NCBI RefSeq assembly: GCF_007290395.2
Contig: NZ_CP041656.2
Span: 2,480,001-2,544,000 of the forward strand
DNA: 64,000 bases
From: Bradyrhizobium cosmicum
Lineage (GTDB): Bacteria; Pseudomonadota; Alphaproteobacteria; Rhizobiales; Xanthobacteraceae
Reading direction: 5' to 3'
This document shows positions 27,090 to 35,728 of this stretch, piece after piece. Numbering within the stretch: the stretch's first letter is position 1; the number at the start of each line of letters is the position of its first letter. A model generated the notes under the pieces. The model saw nothing but the letters and a program-made list of their open reading frames with translations. It searched no databases and was not told the origin of the DNA. A program made the position numbers and the translations under genes.

Positions 27090-28508
27090 ATGACGATGGA
27101 CAAACGCATTATCCCCCTGATCATGTGCGGCGGTGCCGGCACGCGGCTGTGGCCGGCTTCGCGCGAGGTGCGCCCCAAGCAATTCCTGCCGCTGTTCGGC
27201 GCGCGCTCGACCTTCCAGGACACGCTGCTGCGCGTCTCGGATGCCTCGCTGTTCGATCGTCCTGTTATCATCACCAATGCGTCCTACCGCTTCATGGTGC
27301 TGGAGCAACTCGCCGAGATCGGCATCGAGGCCGACGTAATCCTCGAGCCGATGCGCCGCGATTCCGGCCCCGCGATCGCCGCAGGGGCGCTGTTCGCGCA
27401 GAACCGCGCCAGTGACGCCATCGTGCTCGCGCTTGCCGCAGACCACGTGGTGCAGGACAACGCCGCTTTCGTCGCGGCGTGCCGCGAGGGTCTCACCGCC
27501 GCGAGCGCCGGGCGCATTGTCACCTTCGGCGTCAAGCCGGAACGGCCGGCGACCGAATACGGCTATATCAGCCCCGGCGAGGTGATCTCAGGCACGGTGC
27601 ATGCGGTCGCGCGCTTCGTCGAGAAGCCGGACGCGGTGAAGGCCGCCGACTACGTCAATTCGGGCTATCTGTGGAACAGCGGCAACTTCATGTTCCCGGC
27701 CACGCTCCTCCTCGACGAATACCGCAAGGTCGATGCGGGAAGCGTGGAGGCGGTTTCCAATGCGGTCGCCAACGCTGGCCGTGATCTCGGCTTCGTGACG
27801 CTGGAGCCGCAGGCGTTTGGCGCGGCAAAGGCGATCTCGATCGACTACGCGGTGATGGAGAAGACCTCGCGCGCGGCGGTCGTGCCGGTGGCCTGCGGCT
27901 GGTCCGACGTCGGATCCTGGCACGCAGTGTGGGAGCTGTCGGACAAGGACGCACAAGGCAACGCCTCGCATGGCGCTGCGGTGTTCGAAGACTCCCGCAA
28001 CTGCAACGTCACCACCGATTCCGCGCTGGTCGCGCTCGAAGGCGTCGACGATCTCATAGTGGTCGCAACCGCCGATGCCGTGCTGGTCTCGCGCCAGAAG
28101 GATGCCAACGGCCTCAAGCGTCTCGTGACCAAGCTCAAGACGGTCGCACCGAAGGTCACTGAAGAGCATCTTAAGGTGCACCGGCCCTGGGGCAGCTACC
28201 AGTCCGTCGACAATGGCGAACGCCATCAGGTCAAGCGCATCGTGGTCAAGCCTGGTGGGCGGCTGTCGCTGCAGAAGCACCATCATCGTGCCGAGCACTG
28301 GATCGTGGTCCGCGGCGCGGCCCGGGTCACGGTCAACGAGACGGTCAAGACGGTGCACGAGAACGAGTCGATCTACATTCCGATGGGCGCGGTCCACCGG
28401 ATGGAGAATCCCGGCAAGATCATGCTGGAACTCATCGAGGTCCAGACCGGAAGCTATCTCGGGGAAGACGACATCATACGGATTGAAGACGACTATCAAA
28501 GGTCGTAA
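27090..28508 (+). CDS. manC: Mannose-1-phosphate guanylyltransferase / mannose-6-phosphate isomerase
   Basis: A 472-residue bifunctional enzyme. The N-terminal nucleotidyltransferase has PLIMCGGAGTRLWPASREVR and later FVEKPDAVKAADYV with GYLWNSGNF. From about 350 a cupin domain (VKPGGRLSLQKHHHRAEHWI) carries the type II phosphomannose isomerase metal site. It supplies GDP-mannose for mannose and GDP-derived deoxysugars. The start lies one base after the UDP-GlcA epimerase stop, so the two are one operon. The length matches ManC/XanB/AlgA (about 470-480). Confidence 0.94.
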   Translation: MTMDKRIIPLIMCGGAGTRLWPASREVRPKQFLPLFGARSTFQDTLLRVSDASLFDRPVIITNASYRFMVLEQLAEIGIEADVILEPMRRDSGPAIAAGALFAQNRASDAIVLALAADHVVQDNAAFVAACREGLTAASAGRIVTFGVKPERPATEYGYISPGEVISGTVHAVARFVEKPDAVKAADYVNSGYLWNSGNFMFPATLLLDEYRKVDAGSVEAVSNAVANAGRDLGFVTLEPQAFGAAKAISIDYAVMEKTSRAAVVPVACGWSDVGSWHAVWELSDKDAQGNASHGAAVFEDSRNCNVTTDSALVALEGVDDLIVVATADAVLVSRQKDANGLKRLVTKLKTVAPKVTEEHLKVHRPWGSYQSVDNGERHQVKRIVVKPGGRLSLQKHHHRAEHWIVVRGAARVTVNETVKTVHENESIYIPMGAVHRMENPGKIMLELIEVQTGSYLGEDDIIRIEDDYQRS

Positions 28509-28624
28509 CCAGCACACTCCGAAGCACGACCTGGGCCGAAACAGGGGTATCTTTCAGCCACTTAAGGCCTGGGGAACGTGTAACTTTTTGAATCAAATCG
28601 TGTCCGGTCAGTCAGGCCGGCATT

Positions 28625-28640
28625 CGCCACAAATGTGGCG
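28625..28640. promoter_or_regulatory. 16-bp palindrome upstream of the Gfo/Idh gene
   Basis: CGCCACA and TGTGGCG flank AA, giving 7-bp perfect arms. The site is about 50 bp before the start of the Gfo/Idh/MocA gene in the 182-bp gap after manC. It may be a repressor operator or a short hairpin in the leader. No regulator gene is adjacent. Confidence 0.3.
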
Positions 28641-28690
28641 CCCGTGCTAGAAGCGGCGCGGGGATTTGCGGTGAATCGGGGTTTGCTCAG

Positions 28691-29695
28691 ATGAGTTCCA
28701 AAGTTTCTGCACCGGCAAAGGCCGGCTTGCGCGTCGGCGTCATTGGCGCGGGCGTGATGGGCAGCAACCACGCGCGCGTGCTTGCGGGTCTTCCGGGCGT
28801 CAATCTCGTTGGCGTGGTCGATCCCTCGCCGGCGCACCTGACGCGCACCACCGAGCTTGCCAACTGCCAGGGCTTCGAGACGCTCGACCAGCTCCTCGCC
28901 GCCGGCGTCGATGCCGTCACCATTGCCGCGCCGACCCATCTGCATCACGAGGTCGCGCTCGCCTGCATCGCCAGGAACATCCACGTGCTGGTCGAGAAGC
29001 CGATCGCCTCCACGGTCGCGGAAGGCCGCGAGATCGTCACCGCTGCGCAAAAGGCCGGCGTGACGCTGATGGTAGGCCACGTCGAGCGCTTCAATCCCGC
29101 CGTCGCCGCCGTCAAGCAGGCGATCGCGGGCGAGGACATCCTGTCGATCGCGATCACGCGCGTCGGCCCGTTCCCGCCGCGCATGTCCAATGTCGGCGTC
29201 GTCATCGACCTCGCCGTGCACGACATCGATTTGATCCGCTGGTTCACCGAATCCGATATCGTCGAGGTGCAGCCGCAATTGTCGAGCGCGATCGCTGAGC
29301 GCGAGGACATCGCGCTGCTGCAGTTCCGCACCGCCAACGGCGTTCTCGCCCACATCAACACCAATTGGCTGACGCCGTTCAAGGCGCGTAGCGTCACGGT
29401 CGCGACCCGCGGCAAATACGTGATGGGCGATCTCTTGACGCGCCAGGTCACCGAGTGCTTCGGCTTCAAGCCCGACGGCAGCTATTCGATGCGGCATCTG
29501 CCGGTCGGCCATGACGAGCCGCTGCGTGCCGAGTTGATCGCGTTCCTCAGGGCCGTGCGCCACGGCGAGACGCCGGCGGTGACCGGCGACGAGGGCGTTG
29601 CCAGTCTCGAGATCGCCACGCAGTGCCTGGAAACGCCCTCGCGCCCCGCAGCCAATTCGGCTGCACGCAAGGGCCCGCGCCGCGTTGTCGGCTGA
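28691..29695 (+). CDS. Gfo/Idh/MocA family sugar dehydrogenase
   Basis: A 334-residue NAD(P)-dependent oxidoreductase. The Rossmann start is RVGVIGAGVMGSNHARVL. The EKP motif (VEKPIAS, E102-K103-P104) and GHVERFNPAV, then AVHDIDLIRWF, are typical. The pattern is close to WbpB-like enzymes that oxidise C3 of UDP-HexNAc(A) before transamination. The DegT aminotransferase downstream fits that route. The acetyltransferase and 6-dehydrogenase needed for a full WbpA-E pathway are not in this window. Confidence 0.87.
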   Translation: MSSKVSAPAKAGLRVGVIGAGVMGSNHARVLAGLPGVNLVGVVDPSPAHLTRTTELANCQGFETLDQLLAAGVDAVTIAAPTHLHHEVALACIARNIHVLVEKPIASTVAEGREIVTAAQKAGVTLMVGHVERFNPAVAAVKQAIAGEDILSIAITRVGPFPPRMSNVGVVIDLAVHDIDLIRWFTESDIVEVQPQLSSAIAEREDIALLQFRTANGVLAHINTNWLTPFKARSVTVATRGKYVMGDLLTRQVTECFGFKPDGSYSMRHLPVGHDEPLRAELIAFLRAVRHGETPAVTGDEGVASLEIATQCLETPSRPAANSAARKGPRRVVG

Positions 29696-29740
29696 TCCCT
29701 TTCCATGTCGACCACGCGAGAAGGCGCCAAGGACCAGGCC

Positions 29741-30892
29741 ATGAACCAGCATCTGCGTTTCGATCCCATTCCCTTCATCGATGTCAGCTCGCAGCGCCGT
29801 CGGCTCGGCGCCTCGCTCGATGCCGCCGTCAAGCGCGTGCTCGACCACTGCCAGTTCGTCAACGGCCCTGAAGTCGCCGAGCTCGAGAAGCAGCTCGCGG
29901 CCTATTGCGGCGCCAAGCACGTCATCGCCTGCGCCAGCGGCACCGATGCGCTTCTGATGGTGCTGATGGCAAAGAATGTCGGCCCCGGCGATGCCGTGCT
30001 GTGTCCGTCCTTCACCTTCATCGCGACCGCCTCGCCGGCGGCCCGGACCGGAGCGACGCCCGTTTACGTCGACGTCGACGAAGCCACCTTCAACATGAGC
30101 CCGGAATCGCTGAAGCGTGGCATCGCGACCGCGCGGAAGGCCGGCCTGCGGCCTGTTGCGGTCATTCCCGTCGACCTGTTCGGACAGCCTGCCGATCACG
30201 ATGCCATCGCCGAGATCGCCAGGGCCGAGGGCCTGTTCGTGCTCGACGACGCCGCGCAGGGTTTCGGCGCCAGCTACAAGGGCCGCAAGCTCGGCACCTT
30301 CGGGCTCGCCACCACGACCAGCTTTTTCCCCGCAAAACCGCTCGGCTGCTTCGGCGACGGCGGCGCGATCTTCACCGACGACGACGAACTCGCCGCGACG
30401 CTGCGCAGCATCCGCGTGCACGGGCAGGGCGTCGACAAATACGACAACGTCCGCCTCGGCCTGACCGGCCGGCTCGACACCATGCAGGCCGCGATCCTGC
30501 TCGAGAAGCTGACGATCTTCGACGACGAGATCGCCGCCCGCAACAAGGTCGCGGAGCGCTATGCGCGGGGGCTGTCGAACGTGGTGGCCGTGCCGCGTCT
30601 GGCGCCGGGCAATACCTCGGTCTGGGCGCAATACACCATCCGCCTGCCCGAGGGGATCGACCGCGACGGCTTCGCCGCCGCGCTGAAGGCCCAGGGCGTG
30701 CCGACCGCGATCTATTACGGCAAGTCGATGCACCAGCAGACCGCCTACAAGCAATATCCGGTCGCCGACGGCGGCCTGCCTGCTTGCGAGAGCCTGTCGC
30801 AGGACGTCATCAGCCTGCCGATGCACGCCTATTTGACCGAAGCCGATCAGGAGCGAATCATCGCCGCCGTGCGCGGCGCGATCGCGGGCTGA
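29741..30892 (+). CDS. DegT/DnrJ/EryC1/StrS-type sugar aminotransferase
   Basis: A 383-residue PLP enzyme from ATG 29741, with AAGGA seven bases upstream; ATG 29705 would add twelve residues. ACASGTDALLMVLMAKNVG is the phosphate-binding region, VLDDAAQGFGASYKGRK holds the PLP Asp, and TSFFPAKPLGCFGDGGA carries the Schiff-base Lys (K199). It resembles WbpE-like enzymes making 3-amino-3-deoxy sugars, consistent with the preceding Gfo/Idh oxidase. The product probably enters LPS or another surface glycan. Confidence 0.9.
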   Translation: MNQHLRFDPIPFIDVSSQRRRLGASLDAAVKRVLDHCQFVNGPEVAELEKQLAAYCGAKHVIACASGTDALLMVLMAKNVGPGDAVLCPSFTFIATASPAARTGATPVYVDVDEATFNMSPESLKRGIATARKAGLRPVAVIPVDLFGQPADHDAIAEIARAEGLFVLDDAAQGFGASYKGRKLGTFGLATTTSFFPAKPLGCFGDGGAIFTDDDELAATLRSIRVHGQGVDKYDNVRLGLTGRLDTMQAAILLEKLTIFDDEIAARNKVAERYARGLSNVVAVPRLAPGNTSVWAQYTIRLPEGIDRDGFAAALKAQGVPTAIYYGKSMHQQTAYKQYPVADGGLPACESLSQDVISLPMHAYLTEADQERIIAAVRGAIAG

Positions 30893-30898
30893 TCTTTG

Positions 30899-30928
30899 CC
30901 CCTCTCTCCCGCAGGCGGGAGAGAGGGG
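30899..30928. repeat. Perfect 14-bp inverted repeat after the aminotransferase gene
   Basis: CCCCTCTCTCCCGC (30899-30912) and its exact complement (30915-30928) surround AG. Elements of this CCTCTCCCGC type are scattered through Bradyrhizobium intergenic DNA, as far as I remember. It could also terminate the aminotransferase transcript, but no T-run follows. Confidence 0.5.
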
Positions 30929-30986
30929 GCAACCTTCCTCGTGGTTTGCACCTAGACCTGATCTCGCCATGCTCTAAAACAGACGC

Positions 30987-32513
30987 ATGCTCGGACGCAT
31001 CTTCACGGTTGGTGGTTACACGCTGCTCTCGCGGCTGACGGGATTTGCCCGCGACATCATGCTCGCGGCGATTCTCGGCGCCGGTCCCGTGGCCGACGCC
31101 TTTTTCGTGGCGCTGCGGCTGCCCAACCATTTCCGCGCGATCTTTGCCGAAGGCGCCTTCAACGCCGCCTGGGTGCCGGCGTATGCCCATGTCCATGGCG
31201 AGAAGGGCGAGGGGGCGGCAAAACTGTTCGCCGACCGCATCTTCACGCTGCTGCTGGCCTCGCAAGTCGTGCTGCTGATCGTGGCCTGGCTGTTCATGCC
31301 GCAGGCCATGAGCATTCTGGCGCCGGGCTTTTCCGAGGATGCCGAGCAGCGCAAGCTCGCGATCGAGCTGACCCGGATCACCTTTCCCTATCTGCTGCTG
31401 ATCACGCTGGTGACGCTGTACGGCGGCATGCTCAACGTGATGCAGCGCTTTGCCAGCGCAGCCGCCGCCTCGATCTTCCTCAACGTCGCGATGATGATGA
31501 CGCTGGCGCTGGCCGCCTGGTTTCCGACTGCGGGTCACGCCGCGGCCTGGGGCGTGCTGATCTCAGGCTTCCTGCAATATTTTCTGCTCGCGGGTGACCT
31601 CGCCCGCCATGGCGGCCTGCCGCGCTTCGCGCCGCTCAAGCTCGACGAAGACATCCGCGGCTTCTTCAAGGCGTTGGGACCGGCGACGCTGGGCTCGATG
31701 GGCACGCAGGTCGCGCTGTTCGCCGACACCATCATCGCGACCTTCCTGCCCGCGGGTGCGCTGTCGGCGCTCTATTACGCCGACCGCCTCAATCAACTGC
31801 CGATCGGCGTCATCGGCATCGCCATCGGCACGGTGCTGCTGCCGGAGATGTCGCGGCGGATCACGGCCAACGATCATGACGGTGCGATGAAGGCGCAGCG
31901 CCGCGCCTTCGATTTCACGCTGCTGTTCTCGATCCCGTTCGTGGCGGCCTTCCTCACCGTGCCCGACGAGATCATGCGCGCACTGTTCGCCCGCGGCGCG
32001 TTCTCGAAGGCCGACGCGGCTGCCGCAGGTGCGACGCTCGCGGCCTATGCCATCGGCCTGATTCCCTTCGTGCTGATCCGCAGCGCGGTCGCGACCTTCT
32101 ACGCCCGCAAGGATACCGCAACGCCGGTGCGGGCGTCCCTGACCGGCATCGCCGTCAACGTCGCGCTCAAGGTCGCTCTGATGGGGTCGCTCGCCCAGAT
32201 CGGCCTGGCGCTGGCCACCGCCGTCGGCGTCTGGACCAATCTGCTGATGGTGCTGTTCTTCGCCGTGCGGCGCGGGTTTCTCGTACTGGATCGCGCCTGG
32301 CTGCTGTCGCTCGCGAAATTCCTGCTGACAGGATTCGTCCTAGCTGTGAGCTTCTGGCTGATCGCGCGCATTAGCGCTGCGTCGCTGGCCTTGATGCACT
32401 TTCGCGATGAATTGACACTGGTCCTGCTGGCAGTCGGGGGCACAATCGTCTACGCGCTCGCGATCCTCATCTTGTTCGGCCGAAGCTGGCTAGTCTCGCT
32501 GGTGCGTGGTTAG
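30987..32513 (+). CDS. murJ: Lipid II flippase MurJ
   Basis: A 508-residue MOP-superfamily transporter with 14 predicted helices. MLGRIFTVGGYTLLSRLTGF and ARDIMLAAILGAGPVADAFFVALRLPNHFRAIFAEGAFN (several separate conserved blocks) are the MurJ opening. Later blocks are LYYADRLNQLPIGVIGIAIG and LLPEMSRRI. It exports lipid-linked peptidoglycan precursor across the inner membrane. Length and motif order are typical. It closes the envelope block and is separated from the polysaccharide genes by a hairpin repeat. Confidence 0.95.
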   Translation: MLGRIFTVGGYTLLSRLTGFARDIMLAAILGAGPVADAFFVALRLPNHFRAIFAEGAFNAAWVPAYAHVHGEKGEGAAKLFADRIFTLLLASQVVLLIVAWLFMPQAMSILAPGFSEDAEQRKLAIELTRITFPYLLLITLVTLYGGMLNVMQRFASAAAASIFLNVAMMMTLALAAWFPTAGHAAAWGVLISGFLQYFLLAGDLARHGGLPRFAPLKLDEDIRGFFKALGPATLGSMGTQVALFADTIIATFLPAGALSALYYADRLNQLPIGVIGIAIGTVLLPEMSRRITANDHDGAMKAQRRAFDFTLLFSIPFVAAFLTVPDEIMRALFARGAFSKADAAAAGATLAAYAIGLIPFVLIRSAVATFYARKDTATPVRASLTGIAVNVALKVALMGSLAQIGLALATAVGVWTNLLMVLFFAVRRGFLVLDRAWLLSLAKFLLTGFVLAVSFWLIARISAASLALMHFRDELTLVLLAVGGTIVYALAILILFGRSWLVSLVRG

Positions 32514-32564
32514 GCGAAAAGCGATCTGCTCGCTTCCAGGATGTGGCCGATCTTCGCACATCTC

Positions 32565-32593
32565 TTGATTTTGCACGCTCGCCGTGCTATTCG
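32565..32593 (+). promoter_or_regulatory. Candidate sigma-70-type promoter
   Basis: TTGATT (32565-32570) and TATTCG (32588-32593) are separated by exactly 17 bp. Transcription would begin near 32600, which coincides with the ATG of a short reading frame, predicting a leaderless message. The motif matches are moderate. Confidence 0.4.
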
Positions 32594-32599
32594 CCCGTC

Positions 32600-32677
32600 A
32601 TGATTAAATCGTCGCGCAAACTCAACTGCAACCACATGACCCGCTTCGGCTGGGCCGTGGGAGGAGTCGTGCGCTAG
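32600..32677 (+). CDS. Possible leaderless 25-codon small ORF
   Basis: The frame runs from ATG 32600 to TAG 32675-32677 and reads MIKSSRKLNC, then NHMTRFGWAVGGVVR. It begins where the candidate promoter predicts the RNA 5' end, and an intrinsic terminator follows at 32705-32737. Together they define a self-contained transcript of about 135 bases between murJ and the DUF1127 gene. The arrangement resembles leader-peptide/attenuator RNAs of rhizobia, such as trpL, but there is no run of one amino acid and the downstream gene is not biosynthetic. It may equally be a small regulatory RNA. Translation is unproven. Confidence 0.35.
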   Translation: MIKSSRKLNCNHMTRFGWAVGGVVR

Positions 32678-32704
32678 CAATTCGACGACGACATCTTTTC
32701 CACC

Positions 32705-32737
32705 AGGCCCCGCCGGCATCGGACGGGGCCTTTTGTT
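32705..32737 (+). terminator. Intrinsic terminator
   Basis: GGCCCCG (32706-32712) pairs with CGGGGCC (32724-32730), with an inner CCG/CGG extension and a GCAT loop, followed by TTTTGTTT. It is the clearest rho-independent terminator on the plus strand here and ends the candidate small transcript that starts near 32600. Confidence 0.75.
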
Positions 32738-32776
32738 TGGCCACGCTCCCTGCCGGCACAACAGCAGGAGCGTGCG

Positions 32777-33175
32777 ATGCCACCTCAACTGACGAACATT
32801 TCATCCGGGATTGGGGACGATGCCGCTCGGCGCGGCCTCACCCTCTCCATCGCGTCGGCGAAGAGCGCGGTCGACCAGGCCTTGGCAGCACGTCTCAAGG
32901 CGTCCGCTGCCGCGCTGGACGACGCCCTGTCGAAAAAGGATGCTGCCGGACCCAAGAGGGCGCCGACGCGAAGCATCTTGAGTTTCCTCAGACGATCCTG
33001 GAGCGCGCTTCGCGAGCAACGCCAGAGCCCTGGAGTTGCGTTGCAGGACCTGAGTGACAGGGGGCTGAGAGATATCGGTCTGACGCGTGGCGAGATCGAC
33101 TACATCACGCCTGAACGCGCGATCGACGCGTTGAGAGATCGCGCCGCGGATATTTGGAGCCGTGGCGGGATGTAA
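32777..33175 (+). CDS. DUF1127-containing protein with long N-terminal extension
   Basis: 132 residues. The C-terminal part VALQDLSDRGLRDIGLTRGEIDYIT (two blocks, about residues 87-111) is the DUF1127 / YjiS-like motif with its LsDrgLrDIGLtR core. Typical DUF1127 proteins are 45-75 residues, so the first 70 residues (alanine- and lysine-rich, probably helical) are an unusual extension. Family members in alphaproteobacteria are linked to RNA maturation and to stress and phosphate responses, but this long form is uncharacterised. It follows the terminator at 32737, so it has its own promoter or depends on read-through. Confidence 0.75.
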   Translation: MPPQLTNISSGIGDDAARRGLTLSIASAKSAVDQALAARLKASAAALDDALSKKDAAGPKRAPTRSILSFLRRSWSALREQRQSPGVALQDLSDRGLRDIGLTRGEIDYITPERAIDALRDRAADIWSRGGM

Positions 33176-33205
33176 GTGAGCCTGGCGGGGTGTTCTTCGC
33201 GGCCG

Positions 33206-33245
33206 ATCCTTCGAGCCGCCCGCCTTTTGGCGGGCTGCTCAGGAT
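33206..33245. repeat. Dispersed palindromic element (ATCCTTCGAG type)
   Basis: The element starts ATCCTTCGAG and ends CTCAGGAT. A hairpin GCCCGCC-TTTT-GGCGGGC sits in the middle (33218-33235), and the outer ends are complementary. This class is common between genes in Bradyrhizobium, from memory. It may also terminate the DUF1127 transcript. Confidence 0.65.
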
Positions 33246-33398
33246 GAGGTCTTGTTTGCGGCGCAATTCTGTATCCACAAGGGAGGGGGCGCGGCGCGTT
33301 CCCCGGCCTGCGACCCATGTGCATGGCTAAACCCGTTTGCCTTGCCAGTTTTTCCACGGCAATATGCCGGCAAAACAACCATAGGACGGGACAATACA

Positions 33399-35708
33399 AT
33401 GGCGGCTCCCATCAAGTTCGGCGTTGGCCAAAGCGTGCTGCGCAAGGAGGATGACGCGCTCATCCGCGGCAAGGGCCGCTATACCGACGACTATGCGCCG
33501 CAGGCCGCGCTCCGCTGCCTGATGCTGCGCTCGCCGCACGCGCATGCCAGGTTCACCATCGATGCGAGCCGCGCCCGCACGCTGCCCGGCGTTGCGCTCA
33601 TCCTGACCGCCGATGACGTCAAGGATCTCGGCGATCTGCCCTGCCTGTTCAATCTCGAAACCGAGCCGTTCAAAGGCCCGCCTTACCCCATTCTCGCCAA
33701 GGACGAGGTGCGTCATGTCGGCGACTCCATCGCCTTCGTCGTCGCCGAGACCATCGACCAGGCCCGCGACGCGATCGAGGCGATCGAAGTCAAGTGGACG
33801 ACGCTGCCGGCGGTGACCGGCCTCGTCCACGCTGTGAAGAAAGGCGCGCCGCAGGTTTGGCCCGACAAGCCGGGCAATGTGCTGTTCGATGTTTCGATCG
33901 GCGACAAGAAGGCGACCGAAGCCGCCTTCGCCAAGGCGCATACGGTTGCCGAAATCGCCATCGTCAATCCGCGCGTGGTCGCAAGCTTCATGGAGACGCG
34001 GGCCGCGGTCTGCGAATACGACGCCAAGAATGATCATCTGACGCTGACGATCGGCAGCCAGGGCAGCCACCGGCTGCGCGATATCCTCTGCCAGAACGTG
34101 CTCAAGATCCCGACCGACAAGATGCGGGTGATCTGCCCCGATGTCGGCGGCGGGTTCGGCACGAAGCTGTTTCCCTATCGCGAATACGCTCTGCTCGCGG
34201 TCGCGGCAAAGCAACTGAAGAAAACGGTGAAATGGGCGGCCGACCGCACCGAGCATTTCATGGGCGACGCGCAGGGCCGCGACAACGTCACCACCGCCAG
34301 GATGGCGCTGACCGAGGACGGCAAATTCCTCGCGATGGATTGCGACCTGATGGGTGACATGGGCGCTTACCTCTCGACCTTCGGACCCTACATCCCGCAT
34401 GGCGGCGCCGGCATGCTGCCGGGCCTGTACGACATCCAGGCCTTCCACTGCCGGGTGCGGACCGTCTTCACCAACAGTGTGCCGGTCGATGCCTATCGCG
34501 GTGCGGGCCGGCCCGAGGCGGCCTATGTGATCGAGCGGCTCGTAGACGCCTGCGCGCGAAAACTCGACATGACGCCGGACGCCATTCGCCGCAAGAATTT
34601 CATTCCGCCGAAGGCGCTGCCGTACAAGACCGCGACCGGCAAGGTCTACGATTCCGGCGACTTCGCCGCGCATCTGAAGCGCGCGATGGAGATCGCCGAG
34701 TGGAAGGAGTTTCCCAAGCGCGCCAAGGCGGCCAAGAAGCACGGCCTGATCCGCGGCATCGGTCTTGCGAGCTATGTCGAGGTCTGCGGCACCATGGGCG
34801 AGGAGACCGCCAATGTTCGGATGGATCCGAACGGCGACATCACCGTCCTGATCGGCACGCAGTCGAGCGGGCAGGGCCACCAGACCGCCTATGCGCAGAT
34901 CGTCGCGGAGCAGTTCGGTGTTGCGCCCGAGCGCGTGCACGTCCATCAGGGTGACACCGCCATGATCGCAACGGGCCTCGGCACTGGCGGCTCGGCCTCG
35001 ATTCCCTCTGGGGGAGTCAGTGTCGAGCGCGCCACGCGCGAGCTCGGCCAGAAGCTCAAGGACATCGCGGCGCAGGCGCTGGAAGCCAGCGCCGGCGACC
35101 TCGAGATCACCGACGGCATCGTGCGCATCGCCGGCACCGACCGTTCGATTTCGTTCGCCGATCTTGCCAAGCGGCCCGGCGCCGACCCGTCGAAACTGAA
35201 CGCGAGCGCGACCTTCGCCAGCGCCGACGGCACCTATCCCAACGGCACACACGTCGCGGAAGTCGAGATCGATCCGGCCACCGGCATCATCAAGATCGTC
35301 AACTACGTGATCGTCGACGATTTCGGCAAGACGCTCAATCCGCTGCTGCTGGCGGGGCAGGTGCATGGCGGTGCCATGCAGGGCATCGGCCAGGCCTTGA
35401 TGGAGCAGGTGGTCTATGGCGCGGGCGACGGCCAGCTCATCACCGCGACCTACATGGACTACGCGCTGCCGCGCGCGGCGGATGGTCCGGACTTCGTGTT
35501 CGAGACCAACAACATCCCCTGCACGACCAATCCGATGGGCGTGAAGGGGGCGGGCGAAGCGGGCGCGATCGGCTCCTGTCCGGCCATCGTCAACGCCATC
35601 GTCGACGGGCTCTGGCGCGAATACAAGATCGACCACATCGACATGCCGGCAACGCCGGAGCGGGTGTGGATCGCGATCAACGAGCACCATCGCCGTCACA
35701 GCCTGTAA
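33399..35708 (+). CDS. Form II CoxL-like molybdopterin-binding subunit, lone
   Basis: A 769-residue xanthine-oxidase-family large subunit from ATG 33399 (MAAPIKFGVGQSVLRKEDDA, after GACGGG). N-terminal FVGxS-like and RGKGRYTDDYAP segments lead to GGGFGTKLFPYREYALLAVA. The active-site loop is AYRGAGR at 365-371, the form II signature, rather than AYxCSFR of true aerobic CO dehydrogenase. The catalytic Glu lies in GVKGAGEAG (E720). The FAD (CoxM) and 2Fe-2S (CoxS) subunit genes are not adjacent, so partners must be encoded elsewhere. The substrate is unknown, probably an aldehyde or N-heterocycle. Confidence 0.9.
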   Translation: MAAPIKFGVGQSVLRKEDDALIRGKGRYTDDYAPQAALRCLMLRSPHAHARFTIDASRARTLPGVALILTADDVKDLGDLPCLFNLETEPFKGPPYPILAKDEVRHVGDSIAFVVAETIDQARDAIEAIEVKWTTLPAVTGLVHAVKKGAPQVWPDKPGNVLFDVSIGDKKATEAAFAKAHTVAEIAIVNPRVVASFMETRAAVCEYDAKNDHLTLTIGSQGSHRLRDILCQNVLKIPTDKMRVICPDVGGGFGTKLFPYREYALLAVAAKQLKKTVKWAADRTEHFMGDAQGRDNVTTARMALTEDGKFLAMDCDLMGDMGAYLSTFGPYIPHGGAGMLPGLYDIQAFHCRVRTVFTNSVPVDAYRGAGRPEAAYVIERLVDACARKLDMTPDAIRRKNFIPPKALPYKTATGKVYDSGDFAAHLKRAMEIAEWKEFPKRAKAAKKHGLIRGIGLASYVEVCGTMGEETANVRMDPNGDITVLIGTQSSGQGHQTAYAQIVAEQFGVAPERVHVHQGDTAMIATGLGTGGSASIPSGGVSVERATRELGQKLKDIAAQALEASAGDLEITDGIVRIAGTDRSISFADLAKRPGADPSKLNASATFASADGTYPNGTHVAEVEIDPATGIIKIVNYVIVDDFGKTLNPLLLAGQVHGGAMQGIGQALMEQVVYGAGDGQLITATYMDYALPRAADGPDFVFETNNIPCTTNPMGVKGAGEAGAIGSCPAIVNAIVDGLWREYKIDHIDMPATPERVWIAINEHHRRHSL

Positions 35709-35728
35709 GCCCAAGCTCGACCAAATAA

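Noticed and set aside
28562..30970. 802-codon minus-strand frame across the Gfo/Idh and DegT genes
   Set aside because: Both plus-strand genes show strong family motifs; the minus frame has none.
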